From contig SLPX01000197.1 in assembly GCA_007131745.1 (NCBI GenBank), positions 1 to 30,702 on the forward strand: a DNA stretch of 30,702 nucleotides, given 5' to 3'. Shown piece after piece: positions 1 to 8,376 of this stretch (positions within the stretch are counted from its first letter, which is position 1; each line of letters starts with the position of its first letter). Source of the DNA: Myxococcales bacterium. GTDB lineage: Bacteria; Myxococcota; Polyangia; HGW-17; SLPX01. Made by a program: the position numbers and the translations under genes. The notes beneath the pieces are model-generated. The model saw only the letters and a list, made by a program, of their open reading frames with translations, was not told where the DNA came from and made no database searches.

Positions 1-753
1 GAATCGGTTTTCAATAAGTTCTTGTGGGCGTGGATGGGGATTGCGGTCGCTACATTCATTCTTCTCTTTTTCGTGGCCGCGCCGTACGGCCGGCACGGTA
101 GAAAGGGCTGGGGCCCGTCCATACCCTCTACCCTTGGTTGGGTTTTGATGGAGGCGGTCTCCCTGGCGACTCTTCCCCTGCTTTTTTTCATGGGCGATGC
201 TTGGGGAGACCCGGTTGCGTGGATATTTATGTTCATGTGGACGGTTCACTATTTTCAAAGAACCATTGTTTTTCCGTTGAGGAGAAGAGATACCGGCCGC
301 GACATGGCTCTTTCGGTGGCGTTCATGGCCGCGGGTTTCAACATAGTAAATGCCGGCACAAACGGATACTACCTGTTTCACCTGGCTGGGGAATACGGAA
401 GTTCCTGGCTTACGGATCCTCGCTTTTTGTCGGGAGTGATGTTGTTTATGTGCGGGATGACATTGAACATTCATTCCGACAACATCCTGCTGAACCTGCG
501 CGGTGAAGGCAAACCGCGGTATTCAATACCGGAAGGAGGGATGTTTCGCCTGGTTACCAGCCCCAACTATTTGGGAGAAATCCTTGAATGGACCGGATGG
601 GCGATTGCGACATGGAGTCTTGCAGGGCTTGCTTTCGCTGTCTGGACTGTAGCCAACCTGGCGCCCAGAGCGCGGACTCATCACCGCTGGTATCGTGAAA
701 AATTCGAAAATTATCCCCAAAACCGACGGGTTCTGATTCCGTATATTTGGTAG
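1..753 (+). CDS. 3-oxo-5-alpha-steroid 4-dehydrogenase (SRD5A)-like membrane reductase, 5' partial
   Basis: The frame is open from base 1, so the gene starts just outside the window; a TTG at 22 is a possible but unlikely start because the preceding codons continue the first hydrophobic segment. About 250 residues are visible, close to the roughly 260 of the steroid 5-alpha reductase family, so only about ten residues are missing. The order of landmarks matches animal SRD5A1: YGRH near the N-terminus, a WLTDPRFLSG stretch, the INIHSD-type motif (here LNIHSDNILLNLR), then SPNYLGEILEW and a C-terminal HHRWYREKFENYP segment ending in hydrophobic IPYIW. These are family NADPH- and substrate-site regions. 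The protein is multi-pass and would reduce a C=C bond of an enone lipid with NADPH in the inner membrane; the true substrate (sterol, polyprenoid or other enoyl lipid) cannot be read from sequence. The next gene, a symporter, is on the same strand but 150 bases away. Confidence 0.88.
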   Translation, partial: ESVFNKFLWAWMGIAVATFILLFFVAAPYGRHGRKGWGPSIPSTLGWVLMEAVSLATLPLLFFMGDAWGDPVAWIFMFMWTVHYFQRTIVFPLRRRDTGRDMALSVAFMAAGFNIVNAGTNGYYLFHLAGEYGSSWLTDPRFLSGVMLFMCGMTLNIHSDNILLNLRGEGKPRYSIPEGGMFRLVTSPNYLGEILEWTGWAIATWSLAGLAFAVWTVANLAPRARTHHRWYREKFENYPQNRRVLIPYIW

Positions 754-910
754 GGATTTTTACCGGGGCTTTTGCCCCCGAACCCACGCCGGCCCCTACC
801 CCTTCTTGATTCAACTTGATCCAAGAATAAAAGAAGTCTATTTTTCGGCTGCATAGATTACCGCGTTGATCGGGGAGCACTTTCGCTCCTGAGACAAGCG
901 AGAAGAAATT

Positions 911-2347
911 ATTCATACCTACCTGATCGTTATTCTAGGCTATTTCGGCTTGGTCACCCTGGTATCGGTGTTTACCAGGAAAGCAGCAGGCCGGTCTTCA
1001 GCTGATTTTTTGATCGCGGGCCGGAACCTCGGTGTTATTACATGCGCGGTGGTTGTTGCAGCGGAATGGCTTGGTGGGATGAGCACGATAGGTGTTAGTG
1101 AGAGCGCGTTCCGGACGGGGACACTTCAACCGGTCCTCTACAACATGTCGACCGCGTTGGGCATGGTCATCATTGGATTTACTGTAGCTCGTCATTATCG
1201 CGAAAAGAATGTGCATACAGTGAGCGAAATGCTTAACAACCTTTTCGGGGAACGGGCCGCGGCTTTTTCCGCGGTTGCATTTCTGATCGCGTACATCACG
1301 CTTGCGTATGTCCAGTTGCAGACCTGCGCCGGAGTGATGGCTCCGCTTTTCAATATCGACTGGACATGGGCGGTTTTGATTGCGTCGGTTCTCATCACCA
1401 TCTACACCTACATCGGAGGAATGCACGCTCTTGCAGTGACCGGTATAATACACGTAATCGTAATGTTTGTCGGAATCTCCATCGCCTTGCTTAACGGCTT
1501 AATCGACATCGGCGGCATGGGTCCTCTGACCGAACGTCTGGTTGAACTGGGGTCGCCTCCCAATCCGTACAATCCTTTCAGCGCTGGATTTAGTCACGCA
1601 TTGAGCCTGGTGCTGGGAGGCGTGCTCGGTGGAATGGCGGGCCAGGCGAGCATTCAGCCCATATTTGCGGCGCGTGATGCACAGACGGCCAAGAAAGCAG
1701 CTGTGTTATCCGCTTTCATTGTAGCCCCTTTCGGTATCATGACAGCGTTGCTGGGATTGATATGTAAAACGGGTTACTACTTCGATGCAGGCTCGGTAGC
1801 GGACCCTAAAATGGTGTTGTCCACGCTTTTGACTACTCCTGAATTCATCCACCCTATCGGAGGCGGCCTCGCGCTTGCAGGCGTCCTGGCGGCGATCTTG
1901 TCCACGGTGGGACCGGTTAATTTCGCGGTCGTCACTATTGCAACCAAGGATATTTATCAGTCCATTTTCAAGAAAAATGCAGCCGACACGGAGCTTGTCA
2001 TAGCGGCCCGGCGCCTGGTGCTGGCGGTCAACCTGGTGACAATCCCCCTCGCCCTCCTGAGTAAATCAGCAGTTCTGGATTCGGCATACATATCGTATGC
2101 AATCAGGGCCGTGGGCGCGATTGTGATCCTGCTCGGCATTTACGCAAAAAAATGGATATCAGTCACCGCCGTCAAGGCGGCGTTTTTGGGAGGAACGATA
2201 TCAGTGATCCTGGTCGTTTCCGCGGACGCCTTGAATATATTCAGCTTAGACAAGACATTCGCCGGTATTGGTTCAGCTGTTGTGTTTATCTTGCTTGGAA
2301 ATATCTACGAGCGCCTACGGAAAAAGGGGTCTTGCAAACAATCTTGA
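911..2347 (+). CDS. Sodium:solute symporter (SSS family)
   Basis: Multi-pass sodium-coupled symporter of the LeuT-fold SSS family (PutP/SglT relatives). Visible signatures are the SSADFLIAGRNLG segment after TM1, a GGMHALAVTGIIHV segment in the middle, and the family motif LAAILSTVGPVNFAVVTIATKDIYQ, whose Ser/Thr pair contributes to the Na+ site. The substrate is not predictable. The start is unusual. The only common start codon is TTG at 950, but it would remove half of TM1, and the reading frame continues upstream with perfectly family-like sequence (YLIVILGYFGLVTL) to a TGA at 890-892. Upstream candidates are ATT at 911, five bases after a GAGAAG ribosome-binding-like sequence at 900-905, or CTG at 923. 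I chose 911 because of that spacing; 923 and 950 remain possible. Product about 478 residues, normal for the family. Confidence 0.9.
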   Translation: MHTYLIVILGYFGLVTLVSVFTRKAAGRSSADFLIAGRNLGVITCAVVVAAEWLGGMSTIGVSESAFRTGTLQPVLYNMSTALGMVIIGFTVARHYREKNVHTVSEMLNNLFGERAAAFSAVAFLIAYITLAYVQLQTCAGVMAPLFNIDWTWAVLIASVLITIYTYIGGMHALAVTGIIHVIVMFVGISIALLNGLIDIGGMGPLTERLVELGSPPNPYNPFSAGFSHALSLVLGGVLGGMAGQASIQPIFAARDAQTAKKAAVLSAFIVAPFGIMTALLGLICKTGYYFDAGSVADPKMVLSTLLTTPEFIHPIGGGLALAGVLAAILSTVGPVNFAVVTIATKDIYQSIFKKNAADTELVIAARRLVLAVNLVTIPLALLSKSAVLDSAYISYAIRAVGAIVILLGIYAKKWISVTAVKAAFLGGTISVILVVSADALNIFSLDKTFAGIGSAVVFILLGNIYERLRKKGSCKQS

Positions 2348-2486
2348 CATGCAATAACTCTTCTCGGAACAAAAAACTGAACAGGATCTCATTGAGATCA
2401 GGACAAACATGCTCCCAGGATCCTCGATCCGGACGCCACGCAAGGCGGGAGCGCTGGGTCGGCGCAGTATACAAAAGGAATTTCTT

Positions 2487-3899
2487 TTGACTCGACGTTA
2501 TCTGGTTCTTTCGGATCTTCATCTAGCCGACGTTGAAAACCATGAAGATGGTTGGAAGTACTACAAGCAAAGACGTTTCGTACCGGACGAGGAGTTGCGC
2601 AAACTCATCGGCGAATTTATCCGGGAGTCACCGGAAGATAGCCGAAAAATACTGTTGTTAAACGGCGATGTTTTGGATTTCGACTTGATATCCCCTTCAA
2701 AAAAGGAAATGCACTTCAAGGTTTCGCCCTTTGAGCGCAGATGGGGATTGAGACCCACTAGTGAAAAATCGGTATGGAAAATAAAGAAGATCCTCCACGA
2801 TCACGATGTGTTTATCGAGGCTCTGGTGGACCTGTTGGAAAACGAAGGCGAAATCGTTTACGTCATGGGAAACCACGATCGCGAGCTGCACTTCAAGGAA
2901 GTTCAGGACGCTTTCCTGAACGCTGTTGAAGAGAAAGCCGTGGTTCGCAACGTTTCTGTTGACAGGACCAGAATCCGCTTTGAACCTTGGTTCTATTACG
3001 TCAAGGGGGAGATTTACGCGGAGCACGGACAACAATACGATTTTTACACGACTTTCCGCCATGTTCTGAGTCCCGTTGTGAAAGGAAGTCAAGGTGAAGA
3101 AATAGCACTGCCCATGGGAAACATCTCTAATCGTTACCTCATGAGCCGGATGGGCTATTTCAACCCGCATGCGTCTGATTACATTCTAAATGTATTCGCG
3201 TATATCACTCATTGGCTGCGTTACTATGCATTCTCACGAAGAAGCCTCGCTCTAAGTTGGTTCATCGGCAGTCTGGTGGTCATGCATCGGTTGCTCCGAA
3301 CCAAGAGGAAGAGAATCCTTAGGCCCAAAAACTATGCCGAGCTGATCAATCGACAAGGGGAGAAATACGGCCTGCCTCCGGAAAGAGTGGAACGTCTCTA
3401 CCGTCTGAGACACCAGCCGATAACAAACACTTTTTTCAAGATCATCCGTGAGTTCTGGATCGACAGGGTCGTGTTGAGCGCGCTGATGATAGGTGGAACA
3501 ATCGTGCTTGCGCTGGTTCCGATTCCAATGTGGATCAAACTAATGGTCCCACTCACCGGGTTCCCTTTGTTGTTTTTCATCTACGAATCGATTCTGAAGG
3601 GTGAAACCGTGCTCACCGTGGAGCGTCACATGCCGGCGAGAGCCGCTCAGGTCGCAAAAATTATCGACGACACCTCGATAATCACTTTCGGTCACTCCCA
3701 CATTCCACGACTGATACCTCTCAAAGCAGGTGTTTCTTTTGTCGACACTGGAACGTGGGCGCCGATCACCAAAGGCGCCAAGGGTTCGAAGGGTTCTGAA
3801 GAACGATCTCTTGACGAGGGATACCGCAACTACCTGATTTGCACTTTCAAAGACGAACCGTCGGCGCGAATCGAATTCGGGAGTCGACCAGTAAACTGA
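2487..3899 (+). CDS. Membrane-associated metallophosphoesterase
   Basis: Calcineurin-like two-metal phosphoesterase. From a TTG start at 2487 (AAGGAA at 2475-2480 is the ribosome binding site, six-base gap) the protein has 470 residues. An ATG at 2409 would add 26 residues that look like translated spacer, so I rejected it. Metal-site motifs appear in order: D10-x-H12 in SDLHLAD, GD61 in LNGDVLDF, GNHD at 128-131, E179-H180-G181 and GHSH at 402-405. Between the last two lie about 220 residues instead of the usual short linker, including hydrophobic stretches near 255-270 and 328-370 that look like one to three membrane helices. The catalytic domain is therefore interrupted by a membrane anchor. 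It may act on a lipid-linked phosphate (LpxH is a distant relative of this fold), but the substrate is unknown. A perfect -35 hexamer TTGACA sits at 2344-2349 without a good -10. Confidence 0.85.
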   Translation: MTRRYLVLSDLHLADVENHEDGWKYYKQRRFVPDEELRKLIGEFIRESPEDSRKILLLNGDVLDFDLISPSKKEMHFKVSPFERRWGLRPTSEKSVWKIKKILHDHDVFIEALVDLLENEGEIVYVMGNHDRELHFKEVQDAFLNAVEEKAVVRNVSVDRTRIRFEPWFYYVKGEIYAEHGQQYDFYTTFRHVLSPVVKGSQGEEIALPMGNISNRYLMSRMGYFNPHASDYILNVFAYITHWLRYYAFSRRSLALSWFIGSLVVMHRLLRTKRKRILRPKNYAELINRQGEKYGLPPERVERLYRLRHQPITNTFFKIIREFWIDRVVLSALMIGGTIVLALVPIPMWIKLMVPLTGFPLLFFIYESILKGETVLTVERHMPARAAQVAKIIDDTSIITFGHSHIPRLIPLKAGVSFVDTGTWAPITKGAKGSKGSEERSLDEGYRNYLICTFKDEPSARIEFGSRPVN

Positions 3900-4021
3900 A
3901 AGAGAATCAGAGCCTGCAAATACATGGCCTCGGGATCCATCCCACAATCCCGGATCGAGCGAGCCTGTTTGTTTACGGTTTGTCATAGAAAGGGCAAAAG
4001 AGCCGCACTCAGCGGGTTTTG

Positions 4022-4051
4022 TTGTAGAATCGTCTTTGTCCATGATATAAG
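4022..4051 (+). promoter_or_regulatory. Possible sigma70-type promoter of the PHB-regulator-like gene
   Basis: TTGTAG at 4022-4027 (three of six matches to the -35 consensus) is followed after 18 bases by TATAAG at 4046-4051 (five of six to the -10). It lies about 70 bases before the chosen ATG of the downstream gene. The -35 is poor, so this is a suggestion only. Confidence 0.3.
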
Positions 4052-4121
4052 AATGAGCTGATTGGTTCTGATTGTATCCATTGTGACTGTTCTAAAGAGC
4101 TTGGCTGAAGAGAGGAATTCC

Positions 4122-4796
4122 ATGAGCAAACCTCGGATCGTAAAACGCTATTCGAACCGCAAATTATACGACACCCAGACATCGAGTTATGTCACGCTCG
4201 AGCAAATCGCCGAAATGGTGAGAGACAAGGAAGATGTAAAGATAGTCGACAATAAGACAAAGAAAGATCTGACTTCTGTTACTCTTGCCCAGATTGTGTT
4301 CGAGGAGGAGAAAAAGAGAAGACTCGTCCCGCTGAATACATTGAAAACCATGATTCAAAACAAGGGCGAATCCATCTCAGGTTTCGTGACCCAGCTCGGA
4401 AGGGATATCGACAAACAGGTCGGAAGGGTTTTCAGGCGTCATCCTCAAAAAGATGATGATGAACAACACCGTACCGGTGAAACGGACACGGAAACCGAGG
4501 AGTCGACAAACTTGGTCTCAACACACGTGGAGCCGACAGACGACGATCAGGACCTTGAAGATGTTGTTGTAAATGAAGAGCACACTCAACATTCTCATCA
4601 TCACGCCCTTGATCTCCTGCGGGATTGGCTCATGGCGTCCCAAAAATCTTTTGACGACTGGCAGTCGAAGCTCGACGAACAGATACGCAAGGTGTTTGAG
4701 TCAATGTCGCCGCTGGCGCCCCTTCAGAAACAGGTTGAAGCGCTCAACAAGAGAGTGGAAGACCTGGAAAAGATGTTGAAAAACAAGGATGAATGA
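4122..4796 (+). CDS. Polyhydroxyalkanoate accumulation regulator-like DNA-binding protein
   Basis: The first ~60 residues match the PHB/PHA accumulation regulator DNA-binding domain (PHB_acc_N), with its hallmark IVKRYSNRKLYDTQTSSYVTL followed by VKIVDNKTKKDLT. In PHA producers such proteins (PhaR) repress phasin genes and bind PHA granules; in many Deltaproteobacteria paralogues occur without an obvious PHA locus, and no PHA synthase or phasin is seen here. The ATG at 4122 is preceded by AGAGGA at 4111-4116 and gives 224 residues; a TTG at 4062 would add an unrelated hydrophobic stretch. The middle (roughly 105-165) is an acidic, probably disordered linker rich in Asp, Glu and Thr with a short His cluster (HSHHH). 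The last ~50 residues are a predicted amphipathic coiled coil (heptad-like LEKRVEDLEKM pattern), suggesting oligomerisation. Domain call firm, physiological role uncertain. Confidence 0.85.
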   Translation: MSKPRIVKRYSNRKLYDTQTSSYVTLEQIAEMVRDKEDVKIVDNKTKKDLTSVTLAQIVFEEEKKRRLVPLNTLKTMIQNKGESISGFVTQLGRDIDKQVGRVFRRHPQKDDDEQHRTGETDTETEESTNLVSTHVEPTDDDQDLEDVVVNEEHTQHSHHHALDLLRDWLMASQKSFDDWQSKLDEQIRKVFESMSPLAPLQKQVEALNKRVEDLEKMLKNKDE

Positions 4797-4834
4797 AAAA
4801 CGCCGAGGGGGGCAACCCGAAGGTTTTCGGAAAA

Positions 4835-5881
4835 TCAGTAATCAATGCCGACTGAAAAGCTCCAGGTGTGCTGCATGTTGGCGTCGTCTTTGAGTTCAAA
4901 CGTCATGCCGCCTGCATGGTAGGAGTCATCGGAAACACCTCTGATGGTGGTAGAGTATTCGGTCGCAAGCATCAACTTTAGGTTTGTATTCAGCTCAAAA
5001 AGAAACCGCAGCCCGAAAAACAACCGATGTCTCAGAATCGCCTTCTGGTCCATGAACACGTAGTATGTCGAGCAATCAGGAGCGCCGTCCCCCCTGTCCA
5101 CGCAGTAGGCTCCCGGACCCAACGGAGTTGTGTAGCTTCCGCCCGCTGGACTTGTTTCCTGCAGAGCGTCTTGAGTGGGGTTGAAATCAATGACTTCAGA
5201 GCGGGCGATCACCCAAAAAGCGTTGTACCCGAGGTACGGGGTGAGGTTGAACGAACCCGCGATTCCAAAAGACTTTGACGCAGAAACATCGGTGCTCAAA
5301 ATGGTCATGTTCACCTGGTTCGCGCCTACCAGTCTCTGAAAATATCCCCTGACAGCGAGCGCGGGGGTAATCCAATGGTGAAAACCCTCATGAACAGCGA
5401 ACTTGGCGAAAAGATTGACCGTGAACATGTGGCTGTCGACGAGATGAGTGAATCCACCTCCCAGTTCGAAGGAAGGCAGAGGCATCCATATTCCCTTTCG
5501 AGCCTCCAGACTTATTGTTGAAGCTACGGGCTGGGGAGTGCCGTTTACGCCGTATTTCCAAAAATCCTCGGAGTGACTCAGCGATGTGAACCCGTACTTG
5601 AAATCCAGGACGAAACCATTCCAACCCGCGGTCTCCGCGGGGGCAAGAAATTGGGGTGCAAAGATAGCTCCCATTTCCGACATCAGGCTTCGCCATGCCC
5701 TGTTTACAGCGGCTTCGCTCTGATTGTTCCACTCGCCCGTGCTGTAACTGTGAAACGGGCTTTCAAAGTACTTGTGCAAGGAAAAATCATAACGATAATT
5801 CCCGGCTGATACGGGCCGGGCCGCAAACAGTATCAATACCGACAAAGCGGCGATCATGAGCCGAGCAAGACCCTTGAACAT
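4835..5881 (-). CDS. Probable outer-membrane beta-barrel protein, function unknown
   Basis: I do not recognise a named family. The protein has a clear Sec signal peptide (KGLARLMIAALSVLILFAARPVSA, cleavage probably after the Ala at about residue 26), a mature part of alternating polar and hydrophobic residues rich in Tyr, Phe, Gly and Asn, and it ends with the aromatic SFSVGIDY typical of barrels inserted by the BAM machinery. Length 348 residues would suit a 10-14 strand barrel. The start was chosen at 5881 rather than 5887: AGGAG lies only two bases before the first ATG but eight bases before the second. It is convergent with the PHB-regulator gene and divergent from trmL, with 63 bases between the two starts. 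Cargo or ligand cannot be inferred. Confidence 0.72.
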   Translation of the reverse strand: MFKGLARLMIAALSVLILFAARPVSAGNYRYDFSLHKYFESPFHSYSTGEWNNQSEAAVNRAWRSLMSEMGAIFAPQFLAPAETAGWNGFVLDFKYGFTSLSHSEDFWKYGVNGTPQPVASTISLEARKGIWMPLPSFELGGGFTHLVDSHMFTVNLFAKFAVHEGFHHWITPALAVRGYFQRLVGANQVNMTILSTDVSASKSFGIAGSFNLTPYLGYNAFWVIARSEVIDFNPTQDALQETSPAGGSYTTPLGPGAYCVDRGDGAPDCSTYYVFMDQKAILRHRLFFGLRFLFELNTNLKLMLATEYSTTIRGVSDDSYHAGGMTFELKDDANMQHTWSFSVGIDY

Positions 5882-5944
5882 TTCCATAGCTCCTATTATA
5901 GACTTACGTCCGTCAGGCTTTCAAATTGCAGGAGATGGAGGACT

Positions 5945-6493
5945 TTGTCAAGGATTTCAAATGATTCATCCGACCGCCCGAACGAAAGAACCGGGCTGGA
6001 CATCCCAAATCCCGGCCTCTTCAGGGTAGCCCTGGTTGAACCGGAAATACCTCCAAACGTTGGCGCTGTTTCCCGTACTTGCGCGGCAACAGGGTGCCCG
6101 CTGTACCTTGTCGGAGACATAAAGTTCAGGGAAGACCATCCCCGGCGCAAGCGCGCGGGCCTGGACTACTGGAACCTGGTCGAAAAGATCAGGGTGGAGT
6201 CAATAGAGGCTCTGCTGGAAAGACATCCGGACGCGAATCCTCATTTTTTCAGCAAAAAAGCCGAACGATGCATCTACGACGTTAAATTCCGTGAAGGTGA
6301 CTTGTTGATCTTCGGGTGTGAAACAACCGGTTTTTCTGAAAATGTTTTGGAAAGGTATTCTCGTCATCTCATAAGGCTACCGATGAGACCCGGGATTAGA
6401 TCCATGAACATGGCCTCGTGTGTCGGCATAGTCGTATACGAAGGAATCCGCCAGGTCTTGTACGGTTTTTCCGGAAAAGGCTGCGCCTCATGA
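5945..6493 (+). CDS. trmL: tRNA (cytidine(34)-2'-O)-methyltransferase TrmL
   Basis: SPOUT-class RNA methyltransferase that 2'-O-methylates the wobble base (position 34) of certain tRNA-Leu isoacceptors, using SAM. The sequence shows the TrmL hallmarks in order: RVALVEPEIPPNVGAVSRTCAATG near residues 27-50, RRKRAGLDYW, the FGCETTGFSENVL loop, and the knotted SAM site RLPMRPGIRSMNMASCVGIVVYE at the C-terminus. Length (182 residues) is slightly above the ~157 of the E. coli protein because of about 25 extra N-terminal residues. The TTG at 5945 follows GGAGG (5937-5941) and GGAG (5931-5934). No ATG is available in frame before the conserved core. The stop overlaps the ATG of the following TPR gene (ATGA at 6490-6493), so the two are probably translated together although no functional link is obvious. 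Confidence 0.93.
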   Translation: MSRISNDSSDRPNERTGLDIPNPGLFRVALVEPEIPPNVGAVSRTCAATGCPLYLVGDIKFREDHPRRKRAGLDYWNLVEKIRVESIEALLERHPDANPHFFSKKAERCIYDVKFREGDLLIFGCETTGFSENVLERYSRHLIRLPMRPGIRSMNMASCVGIVVYEGIRQVLYGFSGKGCAS

Positions 6494-7722
6494 AAGGACT
6501 CTTGGTGAAATCGTTCCGGACTGCGTTTGCACCCACAACGGCAATGTTGCTCATTGTGCAAGTGTCTTGCTCCGCCCCTGCTTTGCCGGCCGAATACGAA
6601 AGAGCGCAGGCAGCGGAATTGAGAGGCGATTACGAAGAAGCCCTGGATGGATATGTCGAATCATCCAAGCGGGCGAAAAGAAAAAAGGATCGTCTCATGG
6701 CCCGGTTCAGGGCGGCGGGTGTCTTAAACGCCATGGAACGAAGAGAGGAAGCGATTGCCGCTTACTTGGAAACAGCGGAGATGGGAGTTGCCATAAAGGG
6801 ATCTCAACAAGCCGACAGCTTGGCGGCCCGTTCGCTGTACCGAGCCGGCTGCATCGCGTACGACCATCTAGGTCAAGCCAACCCTGAACAAAAGGTTCGT
6901 GCGCTGGAACTTTGGTGGCGGACGATGAAAGAACACCCGGACGCTCTCGCTGCGGACGAGGCCCTGGAGAGAGTTGTCGGCCACGAACGACGGGTAAGCT
7001 CGTCTAAAAACATGGCAAGCCTTGTAAAGAAACTCTGGGCATTGTTCAGGATGCACCGGGAGAAGGACATCGCGGATAATCTTTTGTGGACCCTGGGCGA
7101 AATTTACGAAAAGGATTTTGAGTCCGCAGAGCACGCTGTTCGGATTTATGAAAAGCTCGCTCTGCGTGAACCCTCGGGACCTCTGACCGATGACGCGTGC
7201 TTCAAAACTGCCGCCCTACACCGGCAGTTGGGCAACCCTCTTCGTTCGTTGGTGTTTTACAGGAAAATACTGGAAACAGTTAAACATTCATGGGTGTTTC
7301 GGTCTTTTACTTCCCCCTACGCTCCCAAGGCTCAACTCGAGATCGGCATTGTCGGATTGAATGAATTGAACGAACCCGAAAGAGCGATAAGAGCTTTCAG
7401 GCGTTTAGTGGAGAAATTCCCGACATCCATATTGAGGGACAATGCATTGTGGTGGATCGCTCTCTCCGAATTGAGAATGGGAAACATCGCCGGAGCGCGT
7501 AGAACTCACCGGGAATTGGTAAGGCGGTTCCCCCAGAGCCGGTTCACCTACCAGCTTGACGCTCTCATCGATTGGGCTCCCGCGGCCCGGGCTATTGCCG
7601 GGGAAGATAGAGAGAATTTGTGCCGTCTGTTGAAGGACCACAGGCAAAAGCACCCTTTCGGGTGGTTTCGAAAGCACCGTGAGGATTTGTTCGAGAAGAA
7701 CGGTTGCCCCGGCGAGCTTTAG
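6490..7722 (+). CDS. TPR-repeat envelope protein, probable lipoprotein
   Basis: The ATG at 6490 overlaps the trmL stop and gives 410 residues starting with a basic n-region and hydrophobic core (KSFRTAFAPTTAMLLIVQVSC). Cys27 follows Q-V-S, a weak lipobox because Gln is at -3, so it is either a lipoprotein or a cleaved periplasmic protein. The rest is helical with tetratricopeptide-like repeats, clearest at AEYERAQAAELRGDYEEAL (about residues 33-51), ERAIRAFRRLVEKFPTS and ARRTHRELVRRFPQS near the C-terminus, each with the A/L-x-x-F..P spacing of TPRs in BamD/YbgF-type envelope proteins. TPRs of this type scaffold protein complexes in the periplasm. No partner is apparent; the neighbouring barrel protein on the other strand is a possibility only. 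An upstream in-frame start at 6418 lies inside trmL and was rejected. Confidence 0.75.
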   Translation: MKGLLVKSFRTAFAPTTAMLLIVQVSCSAPALPAEYERAQAAELRGDYEEALDGYVESSKRAKRKKDRLMARFRAAGVLNAMERREEAIAAYLETAEMGVAIKGSQQADSLAARSLYRAGCIAYDHLGQANPEQKVRALELWWRTMKEHPDALAADEALERVVGHERRVSSSKNMASLVKKLWALFRMHREKDIADNLLWTLGEIYEKDFESAEHAVRIYEKLALREPSGPLTDDACFKTAALHRQLGNPLRSLVFYRKILETVKHSWVFRSFTSPYAPKAQLEIGIVGLNELNEPERAIRAFRRLVEKFPTSILRDNALWWIALSELRMGNIAGARRTHRELVRRFPQSRFTYQLDALIDWAPAARAIAGEDRENLCRLLKDHRQKHPFGWFRKHREDLFEKNGCPGEL

Positions 7723-7770
7723 CGCTCGTTTTCACAGAGTGCGAGGTTTGCATGACCATGATTTTTAAGA

Positions 7771-8376
7771 ATGGTTCATTCGACAAAAAAGAAAATGATT
7801 ATAAAGAAGAAAAATAATAGGCAGGGACACCGCTATCTAGGCATCGACGATGCTCCGTTTAAGAACCGGCGGGGATCCCGGGTACTGCTGATCGGGGCGG
7901 TCTGTCGTGGAACCGAGCTTGACGGCGTAATATCGACACACGTCACAAAGGACGGATGGAACGCAAGCGCAAAAATCGCTGAAATGATCACCAGATCGAA
8001 GTTTCACCGCCAAATCCGCGCTGTTTTGCTGGACGGCATAGCAGTGGGCGGCCTGAATGTTGTGGATCTTCCATTCCTGCATGAACAAACCGGGCTTCCG
8101 GTGATCACGGTTATGCGCAAGGAACCCGACCCGGCAGGCATGGAACGTGCTTGCAGAAAACTCCCACGGTCCGCGAAACGAATTGCACTAATAAAAAGAG
8201 GGGGCGGCATATCGAGATCCGGCGCGATTTTTTTTCAAGGCTTTGGGTTGCCGTACGAAGAGATTCGCGCAATCCTGAAAGAGTTGTCCGTATGTGGACA
8301 TATTCCTGAACCCGTGAGACTGGCGCACCTGATAGCCGGCGGTGTCATCTCAGGGGAAAGCGGCAAGAGAGCTTGA
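7771..8376 (+). CDS. DUF99 family protein (endonuclease V-like fold)
   Basis: Matches the DUF99 family, which is best known from archaea and is structurally related to endonuclease V and the RNase H-like nucleases; no DUF99 function is established. Conserved blocks visible are YLGIDDAPF (residues ~23-31, with the Asp pair expected at the active site), LDGVISTHVTKDGWNAS, IRAVLLDGIAVGGLNVVDLPFLHEQTGLPVI and the C-terminal IPEPVRLAHLIAGGVISGES. Length 201 is typical. The first ~20 residues are a lysine-rich tail that may not all be translated: ATG at 7795 is an alternative start, and neither has a strong ribosome binding site. Its stop overlaps the TTG start of the CDF transporter (TTGA at 8373-8376), implying translational coupling. 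Family assignment is firm, nuclease activity is inference. Confidence 0.85.
   Translation: MVHSTKKKMIIKKKNNRQGHRYLGIDDAPFKNRRGSRVLLIGAVCRGTELDGVISTHVTKDGWNASAKIAEMITRSKFHRQIRAVLLDGIAVGGLNVVDLPFLHEQTGLPVITVMRKEPDPAGMERACRKLPRSAKRIALIKRGGGISRSGAIFFQGFGLPYEEIRAILKELSVCGHIPEPVRLAHLIAGGVISGESGKRA

Noticed and set aside
749..800. Compound hairpin GGTAGGG...CCCTACC around the stop of the reductase gene, with an inner GGGGC/GCCCC stem
   Set aside because: Long irregular loop and no following T-run; terminator function not supported.
3931..3952. CGGGAT/ATCCCG inverted repeat after the phosphoesterase gene
   Set aside because: Only six pairs with a ten-base loop and no T-run.
4817..4830. CCGAA/TTCGG hairpin between the convergent PHB-regulator and barrel genes
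   Set aside because: Only five base pairs and no T-run on either strand.
5935..5964. Nine-codon ATG frame overlapping the trmL start
   Set aside because: Short, overlaps the ribosome site, no Pro, Trp or rare-codon pattern of a regulatory leader.
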